Source: CAZFUY01 sp964522445 (lineage in GTDB: Bacteria > Pseudomonadota > Gammaproteobacteria > SZUA-229). Taken from it: a stretch of 20,314 bases of DNA. Each line of letters begins with the position of its first letter. The stretch's first letter is position 1. This document shows, one piece after another, positions 1 to 7,849 of the stretch. The stretch spans positions 1-20,314 of the forward strand of contig CAZFUY010000054.1 of assembly GCA_964522445.1 (NCBI GenBank), given 5' to 3'. The notes below the pieces were generated by a model. That model did not search any database and had not been told where the DNA came from. It saw only the letters and a list, made by a program, of their open reading frames with translations. Both the position numbers and the translations under genes were made by a program.

Positions 1-55
1 TTAAGTTAGATTGAAAATCCGCGTGTCCCTGGTTCAATTCCAGGTTCGGCCACCA
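1..55 (+). tRNA. tRNA-Phe(GAA), 3' part only (partial or att remnant)
   Basis: Positions 11-17 form an anticodon loop TTGAAAA with anticodon GAA (13-15). It is followed by the 3' anticodon stem TCCGC (18-22), a five-base variable loop (23-27), a perfect T stem CCTGG/CCAGG (28-32 with 40-44) around the loop TTCAATT, an acceptor strand TTCGGCC (45-51), discriminator A and an encoded CCA (53-55). This matches the conserved 3' half of bacterial tRNA-Phe. The 5' stem should read GCGGA at 6-10 but reads TTAGA, and bases 1-8 show no tRNA character. The 5' half is therefore absent or replaced, and this piece would not make a functional tRNA. It is either a contig-edge artefact or the 3' tRNA duplicate left by an integrative element. 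Confidence 0.7.
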
Positions 56-138
56 CTTTTTTATATCCTTTTTTGTCTTCTAATAATCTATCACTCTTTC
101 AACTCTCGAAAATATTCGGGTTAGTAACAAAAAACAAA

Positions 139-144
139 TATAAT
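139..144 (+). promoter_or_regulatory. Candidate -10 box of the DHH phosphoesterase gene
   Basis: A consensus TATAAT lies 41 bp before the ATG at 186. No convincing -35 hexamer sits 16-18 bp upstream, so this is only a -10 match in an A/T-rich spacer. The ribosome-binding site is probably GGAG at 170-173, 12 bases before the ATG. The rest of 56-185 shows only a T-rich run after the tRNA piece. Confidence 0.35.
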
Positions 145-185
145 GCCCTGACCAGAACTGGCAGAGGGTGGAGTGAAAAAATCAG

Positions 186-1142
186 ATGAAATATATTGAT
201 GTATTTAATGGTGATGCGGACGGTATTTGTGCTCTGCATCAACTGCGCCTTGCACAGCCGCTGGACAGTGAGCTAGTTACCGGGGTGAAGCGTGATATCA
301 GTTTATTGAAGCGTGTTCAGGCGGGTGAGGGTGATCAGGTTATTGTACTGGATATTTCTCTGGATAAGAATCGAGATGATTTGATTCGTCTGCTAAATTG
401 TGGTGCGAATATACAATATTTTGATCATCATTTTTCAGGTGATATTCCAGATAACTCAAAGCTTGATGCGCATATTAATACGGATGCAAATGTATGCAGC
501 AGTTTGCTGGTCAATAATTATCTTGAAAATAAATATTTACCCTGGGCAGTAACAGCGGCCTATGGTGATAATTTGTTTGATGCAGCTATTGATGCCGCAA
601 AACCGTTAAATCTCTCAGATAAAGAACTTGAGCAATTAAAATTGTTAGGCACTTGTTTAAATTACAATGGTTATGGTTCCTGTTTAGAGGATTTGATTTT
701 CAGCCCTGAAGAACTTTATAAAATAATTAGTCGTTATGAAGATCCTTTTGATTTTATTGAAAATGAACCCTCTTATAAAAAATTATTGGAAGGTTATAAA
801 AATGATTTTAATCAGGCAGAAAAATTAAGCGCTGCATATAGTGATACGCATCATGCGCTATTTGTTTTGCCGGAAGAAAAGTGGGCCAGAAGAGTAAGTG
901 GTGTTTATGCTAATGATCTGGCGCAACAAAATCCACATCGTGCTCATGCTATGTTAACAGAGAAAAAAGAGGGTGGTTATCTGGTGAGCGTGCGTGCGCC
1001 CTTAAATAATAAAGCAGGTGCGGATGATCTTTGTCGACAGTTTGAAACGGGGGGTGGACGTAAAGCCGCGGCGGGCATTAATCATTTGCCTGATGATCAG
1101 TATGATAATTTTATTAATGCGTTTAGAGAATCTTTTTTATAG
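186..1142 (+). CDS. DHH/DHHA1-family phosphoesterase
   Basis: The 318-residue protein has the N-terminal DHH motifs: NGDADG at 8-13, a buried LDIS strand at about 55-58, and the signature DHH at 80-82. The C-terminal DHHA1 substrate-binding motif GGGRKAAAG is at 289-297. The family uses Mn2+-type metals to cleave phosphodiester bonds in short oligonucleotides, cyclic dinucleotides or pAp; NrnA/YtqI is the best-known type. The length fits a stand-alone DHH-DHHA1 enzyme rather than RecJ, which is much larger. It is cytoplasmic, with no signal peptide or membrane segment. It ends three bases from the convergent cysQ-like gene. The exact substrate cannot be read from the sequence. Confidence 0.85.
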   Translation: MKYIDVFNGDADGICALHQLRLAQPLDSELVTGVKRDISLLKRVQAGEGDQVIVLDISLDKNRDDLIRLLNCGANIQYFDHHFSGDIPDNSKLDAHINTDANVCSSLLVNNYLENKYLPWAVTAAYGDNLFDAAIDAAKPLNLSDKELEQLKLLGTCLNYNGYGSCLEDLIFSPEELYKIISRYEDPFDFIENEPSYKKLLEGYKNDFNQAEKLSAAYSDTHHALFVLPEEKWARRVSGVYANDLAQQNPHRAHAMLTEKKEGGYLVSVRAPLNNKAGADDLCRQFETGGGRKAAAGINHLPDDQYDNFINAFRESFL

Positions 1143-1145
1143 GTC

Positions 1146-1946
1146 TTACAAAAAACTTGACCAGTCACATGAGTTATCCCCAAAAACAAAAAACTCAGGA
1201 TTAAGCAAACTATCTTTTGTATTGTATCTCATAGGCCGCATATTGGTATCGGTAATATAGCCACCTGCTTCTTCCACAATGCATTGTGCTGCAGCGGTAT
1301 CCCATTCCGATGTGAGGCCGAGTCTTGGATAAAGATCGGCCCTGCCTTCAGCAATCATGCAGGATTTTAATGAGCTGCCCATGCTAATCAGTTCAATGTC
1401 ACCCAACTTGTTTAAATAGTCTTTTAATTTATCAGAGGCGTGAGATCGGCTGCCGGCTATGACCGGTTTTTGCGTATCTAATTTCCTGACATTAATTTTC
1501 TTATGTGCCTGTCCGGGTTCTGTTTTATATGCACCACCATTTCGCCAGGCACAGTAGTTGTCTTTTGTGACAGGCGCATAAATTACGCCCAGAATACTTT
1601 GGTGATTTTCAATCAGTGCAATATTTACTGTAAATTCACCGTTACGTTTTATAAATTCACGTGTGCCGTCTAATGGATCAACCAGCCAGTAACGCTGCCA
1701 TTGCTTTCGAGTTTCAAAAGGAATTTTTGTTGATTCTTCAGATAGAACCGGAATATCCGTTGTTAGTTCAGATAGCCCTTCCATAATAATTTTGTGTGCA
1801 ATTAAATCGGCAGAAGTGACAGGTGTGTTATCTGATTTTTTTTCGATTTGATAATTGCTATCGTATATTTCAATAATTTTTCGCCCAGCCTGTTTGGCAA
1901 TATCGGAAGCGATTGTGCAAAGGTATTCAAGATTAAGGTCATGCAT
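1146..1946 (-). CDS. cysQ: 3'(2'),5'-bisphosphate nucleotidase, CysQ-like
   Basis: The 266-residue protein belongs to the inositol-monophosphatase superfamily. Metal-binding motifs are visible: SEES at 69-72, DPLDGT at 90-95, and WD at 215-216 within SEWDTAAAQ. CysQ removes the 3' phosphate from pAp, a by-product of sulfate assimilation and of carrier-protein phosphopantetheinylation. The WLVDPLDGT form and the length (E. coli CysQ is about 246 residues) favour CysQ over SuhB, but inositol phosphatase activity cannot be excluded. The start overlaps the end of nudE by 8 nt, so the two are probably translated from one mRNA. No terminator fits in the three bases separating it from the DHH gene. 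Confidence 0.85.
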   Translation of the reverse strand: MHDLNLEYLCTIASDIAKQAGRKIIEIYDSNYQIEKKSDNTPVTSADLIAHKIIMEGLSELTTDIPVLSEESTKIPFETRKQWQRYWLVDPLDGTREFIKRNGEFTVNIALIENHQSILGVIYAPVTKDNYCAWRNGGAYKTEPGQAHKKINVRKLDTQKPVIAGSRSHASDKLKDYLNKLGDIELISMGSSLKSCMIAEGRADLYPRLGLTSEWDTAAAQCIVEEAGGYITDTNMRPMRYNTKDSLLNPEFFVFGDNSCDWSSFL

Positions 1947-2496
1947 GAGTATGCTTCCTGTTTATAAAATCACGGATCATGTATAAGGCAGCAATGCTTC
2001 GTGCTTCAGTTAATTCGGGGTTGTTAATTAACTGATCAAATTTATTCATATTGTATTTTACAACTTCGAGTGTTTCAGGTTCATCGCCGGGTAGTTTTTT
2101 TTCATATAAATTTTCTGCCAGAATAATATGGGTTTCAAAACCCAGATAACCGGGTGCAATGGTCATGGTGTGAAGCTGGGTTAGCTTATTTGCTGCATAG
2201 CCTGTTTCTTCCATGAGTTCCCTGTTGGCGGCCTGCTCAATAGATTCGCCTTTGTCGATACGGCCTTTTGGGAAGAGCAGTTCATAGCGATGTGTGCCGA
2301 CAGAGTATTCTTTAATCATCATAAAGTTAACATCATCTATTAAGGGAATAATGAGCACAGCGCCGCTGCTTGAGGCAATAATGCGCTCATAGTTTCGTTG
2401 TTCTCCATTACTGAATTCAAGCTCTACCTGTTCAATTGAAAACAATTTGCTTTGAGCAATGGTGGATGTGTTGAGAATTTTGGGTTTCTCTGTCAT
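1939..2496 (-). CDS. nudE: ADP-compounds hydrolase, NudE-like Nudix protein
   Basis: The 185-residue protein has a complete Nudix box from Gly78 to Tyr100 (G-x5-E-x7-REL-x-EE-x-G-Y), which binds Mg2+ and catalyses pyrophosphate cleavage. NudE hydrolyses ADP-ribose, NADH and diadenosine polyphosphates to nucleoside monophosphates. Length and layout match E. coli NudE (186 residues). It is the first gene of a nudE-cysQ pair and is divergent from the yrfG-like gene across a 57-bp spacer. Divergence from a HAD nucleotidase agrees with the conserved nudE/yrf neighbourhood of gammaproteobacteria. There is no strong Shine-Dalgarno sequence before the ATG. Confidence 0.85.
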   Translation of the reverse strand: MTEKPKILNTSTIAQSKLFSIEQVELEFSNGEQRNYERIIASSSGAVLIIPLIDDVNFMMIKEYSVGTHRYELLFPKGRIDKGESIEQAANRELMEETGYAANKLTQLHTMTIAPGYLGFETHIILAENLYEKKLPGDEPETLEVVKYNMNKFDQLINNPELTEARSIAALYMIRDFINRKHTHA

Positions 2497-2553
2497 TGTG
2501 CGTCTTTGAATTTGGGTTTTGTTATTTTACAGGGTAATAGGGTTATTTCCAAA

Positions 2554-3204
2554 ATGATAGACTGGTCAAAAATAAAAAGTGTTTTTCTGGATCTGGATGG
2601 TACATTGCTGGATTTATACTATGACAATCATTTCTGGTTAGAGCATGTGCCTGTGCGATATGCAGAGCGTCATGGGCTGGACCATGCGGAAGCTCATGAT
2701 ATATTAAATGGCAAGTATTCAGCGGTTATGGGGAGTTTAAACTGGTATTGTGTTGAGTACTGGTCCAGAGAGCTTCAGCTGGATATTCCACAATTAAAAA
2801 AAGAGGTGTCGGATAAAATCTCTGTGAGACCCAGCGTTGAGGAGTTTCTGGAATTTTTACATATGCAGGGAAAAAGAGTGGTGTTGGTCACTAATGCGCA
2901 CCCTGCCAGTGTTGCAATCAAAATGAAAAAAACATCTTTAGATCGCTATTTCAATCGCATTATTACATCACATGAAATAGGTATTGCTAAAGAGCAGCAT
3001 GATTTCTGGCCGGCATTGCAAAAAATAGAGTCTTTTGAAAAGCGCAGCACACTGTTTATTGATGATAATTTTAATGTGCTGGATTCTGCCAAAGCGTATG
3101 GCTTTGAATATCTACTGGCTATAAAAAAACCGGATAGTCGAGGAGAAGATAAGCAGCATGCGCATTACCCTTTGCTGGATTCATTTGAGCAGATTATTGA
3201 GTAA
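2554..3204 (+). CDS. yrfG: GMP/IMP nucleotidase, YrfG-like HAD hydrolase
   Basis: The start is placed at ATG 2554 and gives 216 residues; an upstream in-frame ATG at 2452 would run into nudE and lacks homology. HAD motifs are in order: motif I DLDGT at 13-17 with nucleophile Asp13, motif II VTNAH around Thr113, the motif III lysine near Lys146, and motif IV DD at 170-171 in FIDDN. The protein starts MIDWSKIKSVFLDLDGTLLD, close to the YrfG family opening, and the length fits (about 222 in E. coli). It is predicted to dephosphorylate purine mononucleotides in the cytoplasm. An AGGG at 2539-2542 can serve as ribosome-binding site. It converges on ykgJ 62 bp away. Confidence 0.8.
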   Translation: MIDWSKIKSVFLDLDGTLLDLYYDNHFWLEHVPVRYAERHGLDHAEAHDILNGKYSAVMGSLNWYCVEYWSRELQLDIPQLKKEVSDKISVRPSVEEFLEFLHMQGKRVVLVTNAHPASVAIKMKKTSLDRYFNRIITSHEIGIAKEQHDFWPALQKIESFEKRSTLFIDDNFNVLDSAKAYGFEYLLAIKKPDSRGEDKQHAHYPLLDSFEQIIE

Positions 3205-3266
3205 ATAAGAGGAGCGCAGATTGAAACCGAGTAGCGTTTATTCAGAGAGCCAAATGTGTATATCTC

Positions 3267-3683
3267 TTATTTTCCCCATTTCTTAAATCGTTTTTTACAA
3301 TATTCCAGTAACGAATCATAGTCAGGGAAATATAATTCAAAGCCATCTTCTGATGGTGTATCAAATTCACAATAATCATTTTTATGTTCGCGGCATATGG
3401 TGGGGCGAGTTTCATAAATTCCGCAATCACCATTCAACTGTAGATGCAGGCACTTTGATTCTACTAACATGGTCCAGCCATCTTCATCTTTATAAAATTT
3501 TATATTTTGATGTGATATTTGCCAGAGCAAATGTTCAAAATCTGTTTTTGCACGAGGCGCGTCAATGTGCTGGGTGATATAAGTGCAGCAAATAGAGTTA
3601 GTACAAAATGAACATTTATTTTCCGGGGTAATTTTCTCTTCTGCTTCGAGTTCAATTTTTATACGTTTGTAAGGTGTTGTCAT
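3267..3683 (-). CDS. YkgJ-family cysteine-cluster protein
   Basis: The 138-residue protein has eight cysteines arranged as in the YkgJ/Fe-S-or-zinc-chelating family: C24-x2-C27, C32-C33, then C78, C87, C97 and C105. The surrounding motif CGIYETRPTICREH is typical of the family. These residues probably bind a metal ion or Fe-S cluster; the cellular role is not established. It begins 15 bp after the gspN stop on the same strand and is likely the last gene of the gspG-to-gspN transcript. It has no signal peptide, so a cytoplasmic location is expected. The link to secretion may be only positional. Confidence 0.8.
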   Translation of the reverse strand: MTTPYKRIKIELEAEEKITPENKCSFCTNSICCTYITQHIDAPRAKTDFEHLLWQISHQNIKFYKDEDGWTMLVESKCLHLQLNGDCGIYETRPTICREHKNDYCEFDTPSEDGFELYFPDYDSLLEYCKKRFKKWGK

Positions 3684-3698
3684 AAATTTACTGCTTTA

Positions 3699-4469
3699 TT
3701 AGAAACCAAGCTGATTAAGATTGCCATTTTGTTTGAGTCGATAGCTGCCGTTGCTCTGGCGTTTTGCAAACATGGCAAGGCTTTGAGCTACGTTGCTGCT
3801 GGCATTTTTATTGGGTTTGAAATCAACGGCTAATTTATACTGTTTTTTATTATTTATTTCAATATTGCCATCAATATTTAACATGCCTCTTTTGTTTTTA
3901 ATAATAATATTAAGGCCATTGTCTATCATGGGTAAGATATTAACTTTAACCTGACCAAGATCGACAGTTTCGGCCAGGGTGAGTTTGGCGTTATCCCAGA
4001 TTATCTGTCCGGTTGTTTTTGGCAGTCCTTCACCTGTCCATTCAAGTGAATTAATAGACAGGTTAAACTGTCCTGCTAATTCACCTAATGGCATCATTAT
4101 TAACTGTTGTACATCTTCGGCTTTAAGTTTTGCGTGTATATTATCGGCACTAATATTTCCGCTGGCACTGATGCTAATACTGCCAGATACTTTCTGTTTT
4201 TTTATATCGGCTTCAATATCTGCACTTAAGCGGGCCAATAAAAAACTTAAGGGATTTAGAGACCATTTAAGATTATTAATATGGGGTTGTGATGGGATGG
4301 TAAGTGTATCGGCCTGACCATTCCAGATGCTGCCCTGAATGCCGTAGATTTTAGCGGGAAAACTTGTATTTCTTTTCACTAAATCTATGACCGTTGCTGC
4401 GGGTGTTTTTGCCAGTGCAAAAAATAGATAACTGAAAATAACAATTAAAATATAATAACGTGTCTTCAT
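3699..4469 (-). CDS. gspN: Type II secretion protein N (GspN)
   Basis: The 256-residue protein opens with one hydrophobic segment (about residues 5-20, TRYYILIVIFSYLFFALA), which acts as a signal anchor. The rest is a periplasmic beta-rich domain. The GSIWNG motif at about 46-51 and the run of alternating short strands match GspN, an accessory, poorly understood inner-membrane component present in only some T2SS clusters. Its ATG shares one base with the gspM stop (TAATG), so translation is coupled. Position at the end of the gsp series supports the call. Confidence 0.8.
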   Translation of the reverse strand: MKTRYYILIVIFSYLFFALAKTPAATVIDLVKRNTSFPAKIYGIQGSIWNGQADTLTIPSQPHINNLKWSLNPLSFLLARLSADIEADIKKQKVSGSISISASGNISADNIHAKLKAEDVQQLIMMPLGELAGQFNLSINSLEWTGEGLPKTTGQIIWDNAKLTLAETVDLGQVKVNILPMIDNGLNIIIKNKRGMLNIDGNIEINNKKQYKLAVDFKPNKNASSNVAQSLAMFAKRQSNGSYRLKQNGNLNQLGF

Positions 4470-4981
4470 TATGTGGTGCGTTCCAGCATTATTTGTGCGT
4501 TAACAGTGCCGGGTGCTTTCTGTGGTTCAATTTTTATGCTGTTGCTCTGTATGCCGTATTTACTTTCAAGATCATGCAGCCATAAAATAATACGATCAAA
4601 GTCTGCCTGCTCAAGTTGTACTTTTACGCCTTTCTTATTAGAAGCCAGTTTTTTAATATATTGTTTTATGCCCATGCTTTGTGAGCTGCGCTCAACAAGG
4701 CTGGAGATTGACTGATTTTTAAAACGGCTGGATGATTGTGCGCCGGATGACTGTAAAGATCGTATCTCCTGAGATTTTTCTTTCATCCAGCCAAGCAGTT
4801 GTTGTTGTGACTGGTGGCTTTGTTGTTGATTGTCCAGCTCACTAAATATGGGATCCCAGATGATTAAAAAAAACAGGCTAAAAACTAAAAAAATAAATCC
4901 TGCTATAACAATATTTCTTTCGCGCTTTTCTAGTGCGTCAAGGCGATGTTGTAGAGGCTCAATATAACTGGAAAAAATCAT
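4469..4981 (-). CDS. gspM: Type II secretion protein M (GspM)
   Basis: The 170-residue protein has a short cytoplasmic N terminus, one membrane helix at about 25-42 (IVIAGFIFLVFSLFFLII), a Gln-rich coiled-coil stretch at about 50-80, and a small C-terminal ferredoxin-like domain. This is the standard GspM plan. GspM partners GspL and steadies the inner-membrane assembly platform. The ATG overlaps the gspL stop as TAATG, and the gspN start overlaps its own stop the same way. Sequence identity in this family is low, so the call rests on topology, size and place. Confidence 0.85.
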   Translation of the reverse strand: MIFSSYIEPLQHRLDALEKRERNIVIAGFIFLVFSLFFLIIWDPIFSELDNQQQSHQSQQQLLGWMKEKSQEIRSLQSSGAQSSSRFKNQSISSLVERSSQSMGIKQYIKKLASNKKGVKVQLEQADFDRIILWLHDLESKYGIQSNSIKIEPQKAPGTVNAQIMLERTT

Positions 4982-6204
4982 TAGCTTTGAATCTCCAGGC
5001 GTAATCTACCTCTGGTTTTGTTTTTTTCGATGGAGGTTGAAAGAATGGTTTTTATTTTTCGTTTGGCGATTAATTTATTTTTAATGGCCTCAAGCGTTTG
5101 TAATGAGTCAGCAGATATATCCATGTCAATATGTTTGCCTTTGTAAACGATGCCGCGGATATCTATGTTTTTGTTGTTGCTTAATACAGGCGCTGCTTCA
5201 GATAGTATCTGTAAAAATACCTGATCTGACTTTCCGCCGCCACCGCGAAGCTCTTTTAATTTTCGTTCCATGCGCTTTTTTATATTATGGAATTTTCGTG
5301 CGCCAGGATTGACGCGTTTAAATTCTTTTTCAATTTGTTGCGTGAGCTGAAGATTCTTTTCTTCTAGCTGGTTAATTTCAATGCTCGCATAAACAAGTTG
5401 TAGAATAATCCAGACACCTGCAATAGCAGCAACAGATTTCCACGGTTTTAGTAATGCTGAACTTTCACGCTTTGGCGCATAGTCACCCTGTAAAATATTA
5501 AGTTCGTGTGCGTCTTCAAGATCAGGGGCGAAAATAGTTAATGGATATTCTGAATATGTTTTTATGCTAATAGATGCATCAATGCTGGCTAATAAATCAG
5601 CGGCATGTTGATCATTGTCCTGATGAAAGAAAATAATATTTTCTGGGGGATGTTCTGATTTTTTAATCAGGGCAGATATGATAACAGGCAGATTGTCACG
5701 ATCACAATAGTGCCCTGTGAAGTGATCTGTTTTAATAATTGCGCTGTCTGTATCAAGCAGAATTGTCCAGCTATTTTCTGCTACAGGCAGTGCAAGACTG
5801 TCTGCTGATAAATGGCTAATAAAAATATTGGACTGTTTGAATTGTTCTAATATCTCATCCAGCAATGATCGGGTTATAGAAATAACAGGCAAAAGATCAT
5901 CTGCCTGTTTTTTGCCCAGGGCAAAGTGCATGTCTTCAATATCAACAGCCAGGTTGTCTTCCAGTGCAAAAGGTACAGCCTGTAACTGGCGTTGTCTGTT
6001 CTGGCTGGGCACATTAACTGATTCAAGGTTAATGCAGGATGAGTCAATGAGTACAGTGGTTCGGCAGCCTTTGGCAAGGGTGGTGATATCTGATAAAGAG
6101 CCGCTATCAGGTTTAGTGGTTAAATTGCCCTGTTCATCTACGAATGCCCAGCTGGCATGTTGTGCACTGCCGGGTTTGAAATGAATAAGTAATGTATCTG
6201 CCAT
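4981..6204 (-). CDS. gspL: Type II secretion protein L (GspL)
   Basis: The 407-residue protein has a cytoplasmic actin-like domain at about 1-245, which recruits the ATPase GspE. It is followed by one membrane helix at about 257-275 (SVAAIAGVWIILQLVYASI), a charged coiled coil, and a periplasmic ferredoxin-like domain that pairs with GspM. Motifs such as PFALED at 78-83 are typical. The length agrees with known GspL proteins (about 380-410). The start overlaps the gspK stop by one base (TAATG). A Gly-Gly-Gly stretch in the periplasmic linker is a minor local feature. Confidence 0.9.
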   Translation of the reverse strand: MADTLLIHFKPGSAQHASWAFVDEQGNLTTKPDSGSLSDITTLAKGCRTTVLIDSSCINLESVNVPSQNRQRQLQAVPFALEDNLAVDIEDMHFALGKKQADDLLPVISITRSLLDEILEQFKQSNIFISHLSADSLALPVAENSWTILLDTDSAIIKTDHFTGHYCDRDNLPVIISALIKKSEHPPENIIFFHQDNDQHAADLLASIDASISIKTYSEYPLTIFAPDLEDAHELNILQGDYAPKRESSALLKPWKSVAAIAGVWIILQLVYASIEINQLEEKNLQLTQQIEKEFKRVNPGARKFHNIKKRMERKLKELRGGGGKSDQVFLQILSEAAPVLSNNKNIDIRGIVYKGKHIDMDISADSLQTLEAIKNKLIAKRKIKTILSTSIEKNKTRGRLRLEIQS

Positions 6205-7220
6205 TACTGAGTGCCTTTTCCTAATGAGCGTCGAATTATATGCATTCTATCATCCGGGGTGTTGCCTGGGTTAGCTGGTCGATAAATAGTGCTGTACATT
6301 GTAACCCTGTTTTCGCCTGTTTGAGAAATAGATGTTAATAAAAAATACTCAGAATTAACTTGTGTGCCGGGGATGCTTTTGTGATTTGTGGGTGGGCTTG
6401 ATAAGCTATTTATCAAATCAACAAAATCCTTCTGATTTTTAAAAGGCCTCTCGTTTTCAACGATCTGTTCAGCCATTTTTTTATCGATGTTTTTAATGGT
6501 CTGAAGAACTTCCACTGATGCTGTGTTTATATTTATATTAAGATTAAAATCGGGCAGTGCGCATATATGATTTTTTAATATTTCATAAATAGTAACATTG
6601 AAATTTTCAGGAATATTATTAAAGCCTTTCACCATGCGCAGTTCTGTTGCATTCAGCATTAAATTATTTGCAGGACGATAAGGTTTATCAAGCCCGGTGT
6701 AATAATCATACTCAGCGCCATAAGGTAAAGTCTGACTATTTGGTGGGTTGTTGTCATCAATCCAGTCGATTAAGCTGTCGATTAGTTCATTATGAAGGTT
6801 GTTATTAATAGCAAGAGCGGTTAGCAATGCTCTGAATTTTTTTACTTCTCTGGCATGGTTGGCTGAGTTGAGTGGTGATAGATTATTTAGATTAAACCTG
6901 CCCTGAAGATCTTCCAGTCTACCTGTTATTTTTCCTCCGGGTACAGGAGAGACTATGGGGGGTGTGGTGCTTGAATAATATTCGAGATCATCGAACCCCT
7001 GTGAGTCTGGATTTTTTTCTTCTTCCAGTAAAAAAAACATGGCGAAGCTTTCAGCTTTTAGATTGTAGAGATATGCCTGTTCACTCTGAAAAATATTTGC
7101 CGTTCTTCGTATATCTAAAAATAGCTGACTGACAAGAGCAGATGCTAATATGGCGGCAAGAGAGACAACCAGCATGGCTGTAATAAGAGCAACGCCTGTC
7201 TGTTTTTTATAAGCTGTCAC
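6204..7220 (-). CDS. gspK: Minor pseudopilin GspK
   Basis: The 338-residue protein starts at GTG (7218-7220), which overlaps the gspJ stop as GTGA. The prepilin cleavage site is after Gly9 (QTG/VALITAMLVV), and there is no Glu at +5, as is normal for GspK. The large globular domain carries the family motifs LQGRFNLNNL and SLIDWIDDNNPP and a helical SAM-like region near NINTASVEVL. GspK caps the pseudopilus tip together with GspI and GspJ and limits its length. The missing Glu5 is a family trait rather than damage. Confidence 0.92.
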   Translation of the reverse strand: MTAYKKQTGVALITAMLVVSLAAILASALVSQLFLDIRRTANIFQSEQAYLYNLKAESFAMFFLLEEEKNPDSQGFDDLEYYSSTTPPIVSPVPGGKITGRLEDLQGRFNLNNLSPLNSANHAREVKKFRALLTALAINNNLHNELIDSLIDWIDDNNPPNSQTLPYGAEYDYYTGLDKPYRPANNLMLNATELRMVKGFNNIPENFNVTIYEILKNHICALPDFNLNININTASVEVLQTIKNIDKKMAEQIVENERPFKNQKDFVDLINSLSSPPTNHKSIPGTQVNSEYFLLTSISQTGENRVTMYSTIYRPANPGNTPDDRMHIIRRSLGKGTQ

Positions 7221-7840
7221 TGCAACACCTTAAATAATCTAACCACATCACCCCAGTCATTCATTTGCAATGTTATTTCTATTGCTATGGGTTGTTCGGT
7301 GTTCCCCAGTGCTGCGTTTGCATCAGGCCAGTCATTTATCCATTCTTTATTATTGCCCAGAAATCGTATTTTTATATCTTCAATGTTATCAATTAATAAT
7401 GTTTCAATAACCTGATTATCAAGTGCTCGATCAACATAAGGCCAGCTGAGTCTGTAAAGAGAATTTTCGTCCAGTCTATAGGCAACTCGTTGTAATGAAC
7501 TGCGTTGCAGTTTGGCAGGATTGCGCCAGCCTGTACGGGTAAAATCAACAAGTAAATTATCATTTCGAGTGGTTAGCTTTAATAAAGTAGTGCCAAACTC
7601 ATCATGGCCTTCTCGATTAGCTAATTGTTCAAAGTCATGCTGGAAGCTCATCATGGTCATTTGTAATTGATGAATGCGTTGCAATTCTTTATCGGTGCTG
7701 GTTTTGTTTCTTATGACTGATTCCAGTCCGCCATAAGCCAATAGAGACAAAATAGAAAAAATAGCCATTGCTACCATAATCTCTATAAGCGTAAAGCCTT
7801 TAGTTAAATATGTGGAGTTATGATTTATGATTTGTTTCAT
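7217..7840 (-). CDS. gspJ: Minor pseudopilin GspJ
   Basis: The 207-residue protein has a type IV prepilin leader cut after Gly15 (YLTKG/FTLIEIMVAMAIF), with Phe at +1 and Glu at +5. A hydrophobic alpha helix leads into a beta-rich periplasmic domain. The motif YRLDENSLYRLSWPY and the size are characteristic of GspJ, which forms the pseudopilus tip with GspI and GspK. It lies 9 bp after gspI and overlaps gspK by four bases, so it is part of the same operon. Confidence 0.92.
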   Translation of the reverse strand: MKQIINHNSTYLTKGFTLIEIMVAMAIFSILSLLAYGGLESVIRNKTSTDKELQRIHQLQMTMMSFQHDFEQLANREGHDEFGTTLLKLTTRNDNLLVDFTRTGWRNPAKLQRSSLQRVAYRLDENSLYRLSWPYVDRALDNQVIETLLIDNIEDIKIRFLGNNKEWINDWPDANAALGNTEQPIAIEITLQMNDWGDVVRLFKVLQ

Positions 7841-7849
7841 TTAATTTCA

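Noticed and set aside
1018..1260. Plus-strand open frame of 80 codons across the DHH/cysQ junction
   Set aside because: It overlaps two well-supported genes in other frames and has no family features.
3204..3271. Possible terminator between yrfG and ykgJ (AATAAGAG with CTCTTATT)
   Set aside because: The 8-bp arms are more than 50 bases apart and A/T-rich, with no tight hairpin followed by a T run.
3242..3433. Minus-strand 63-codon frame inside the ykgJ region
   Set aside because: Shadow of the YkgJ gene, whose cysteine motifs are intact in the other frame.
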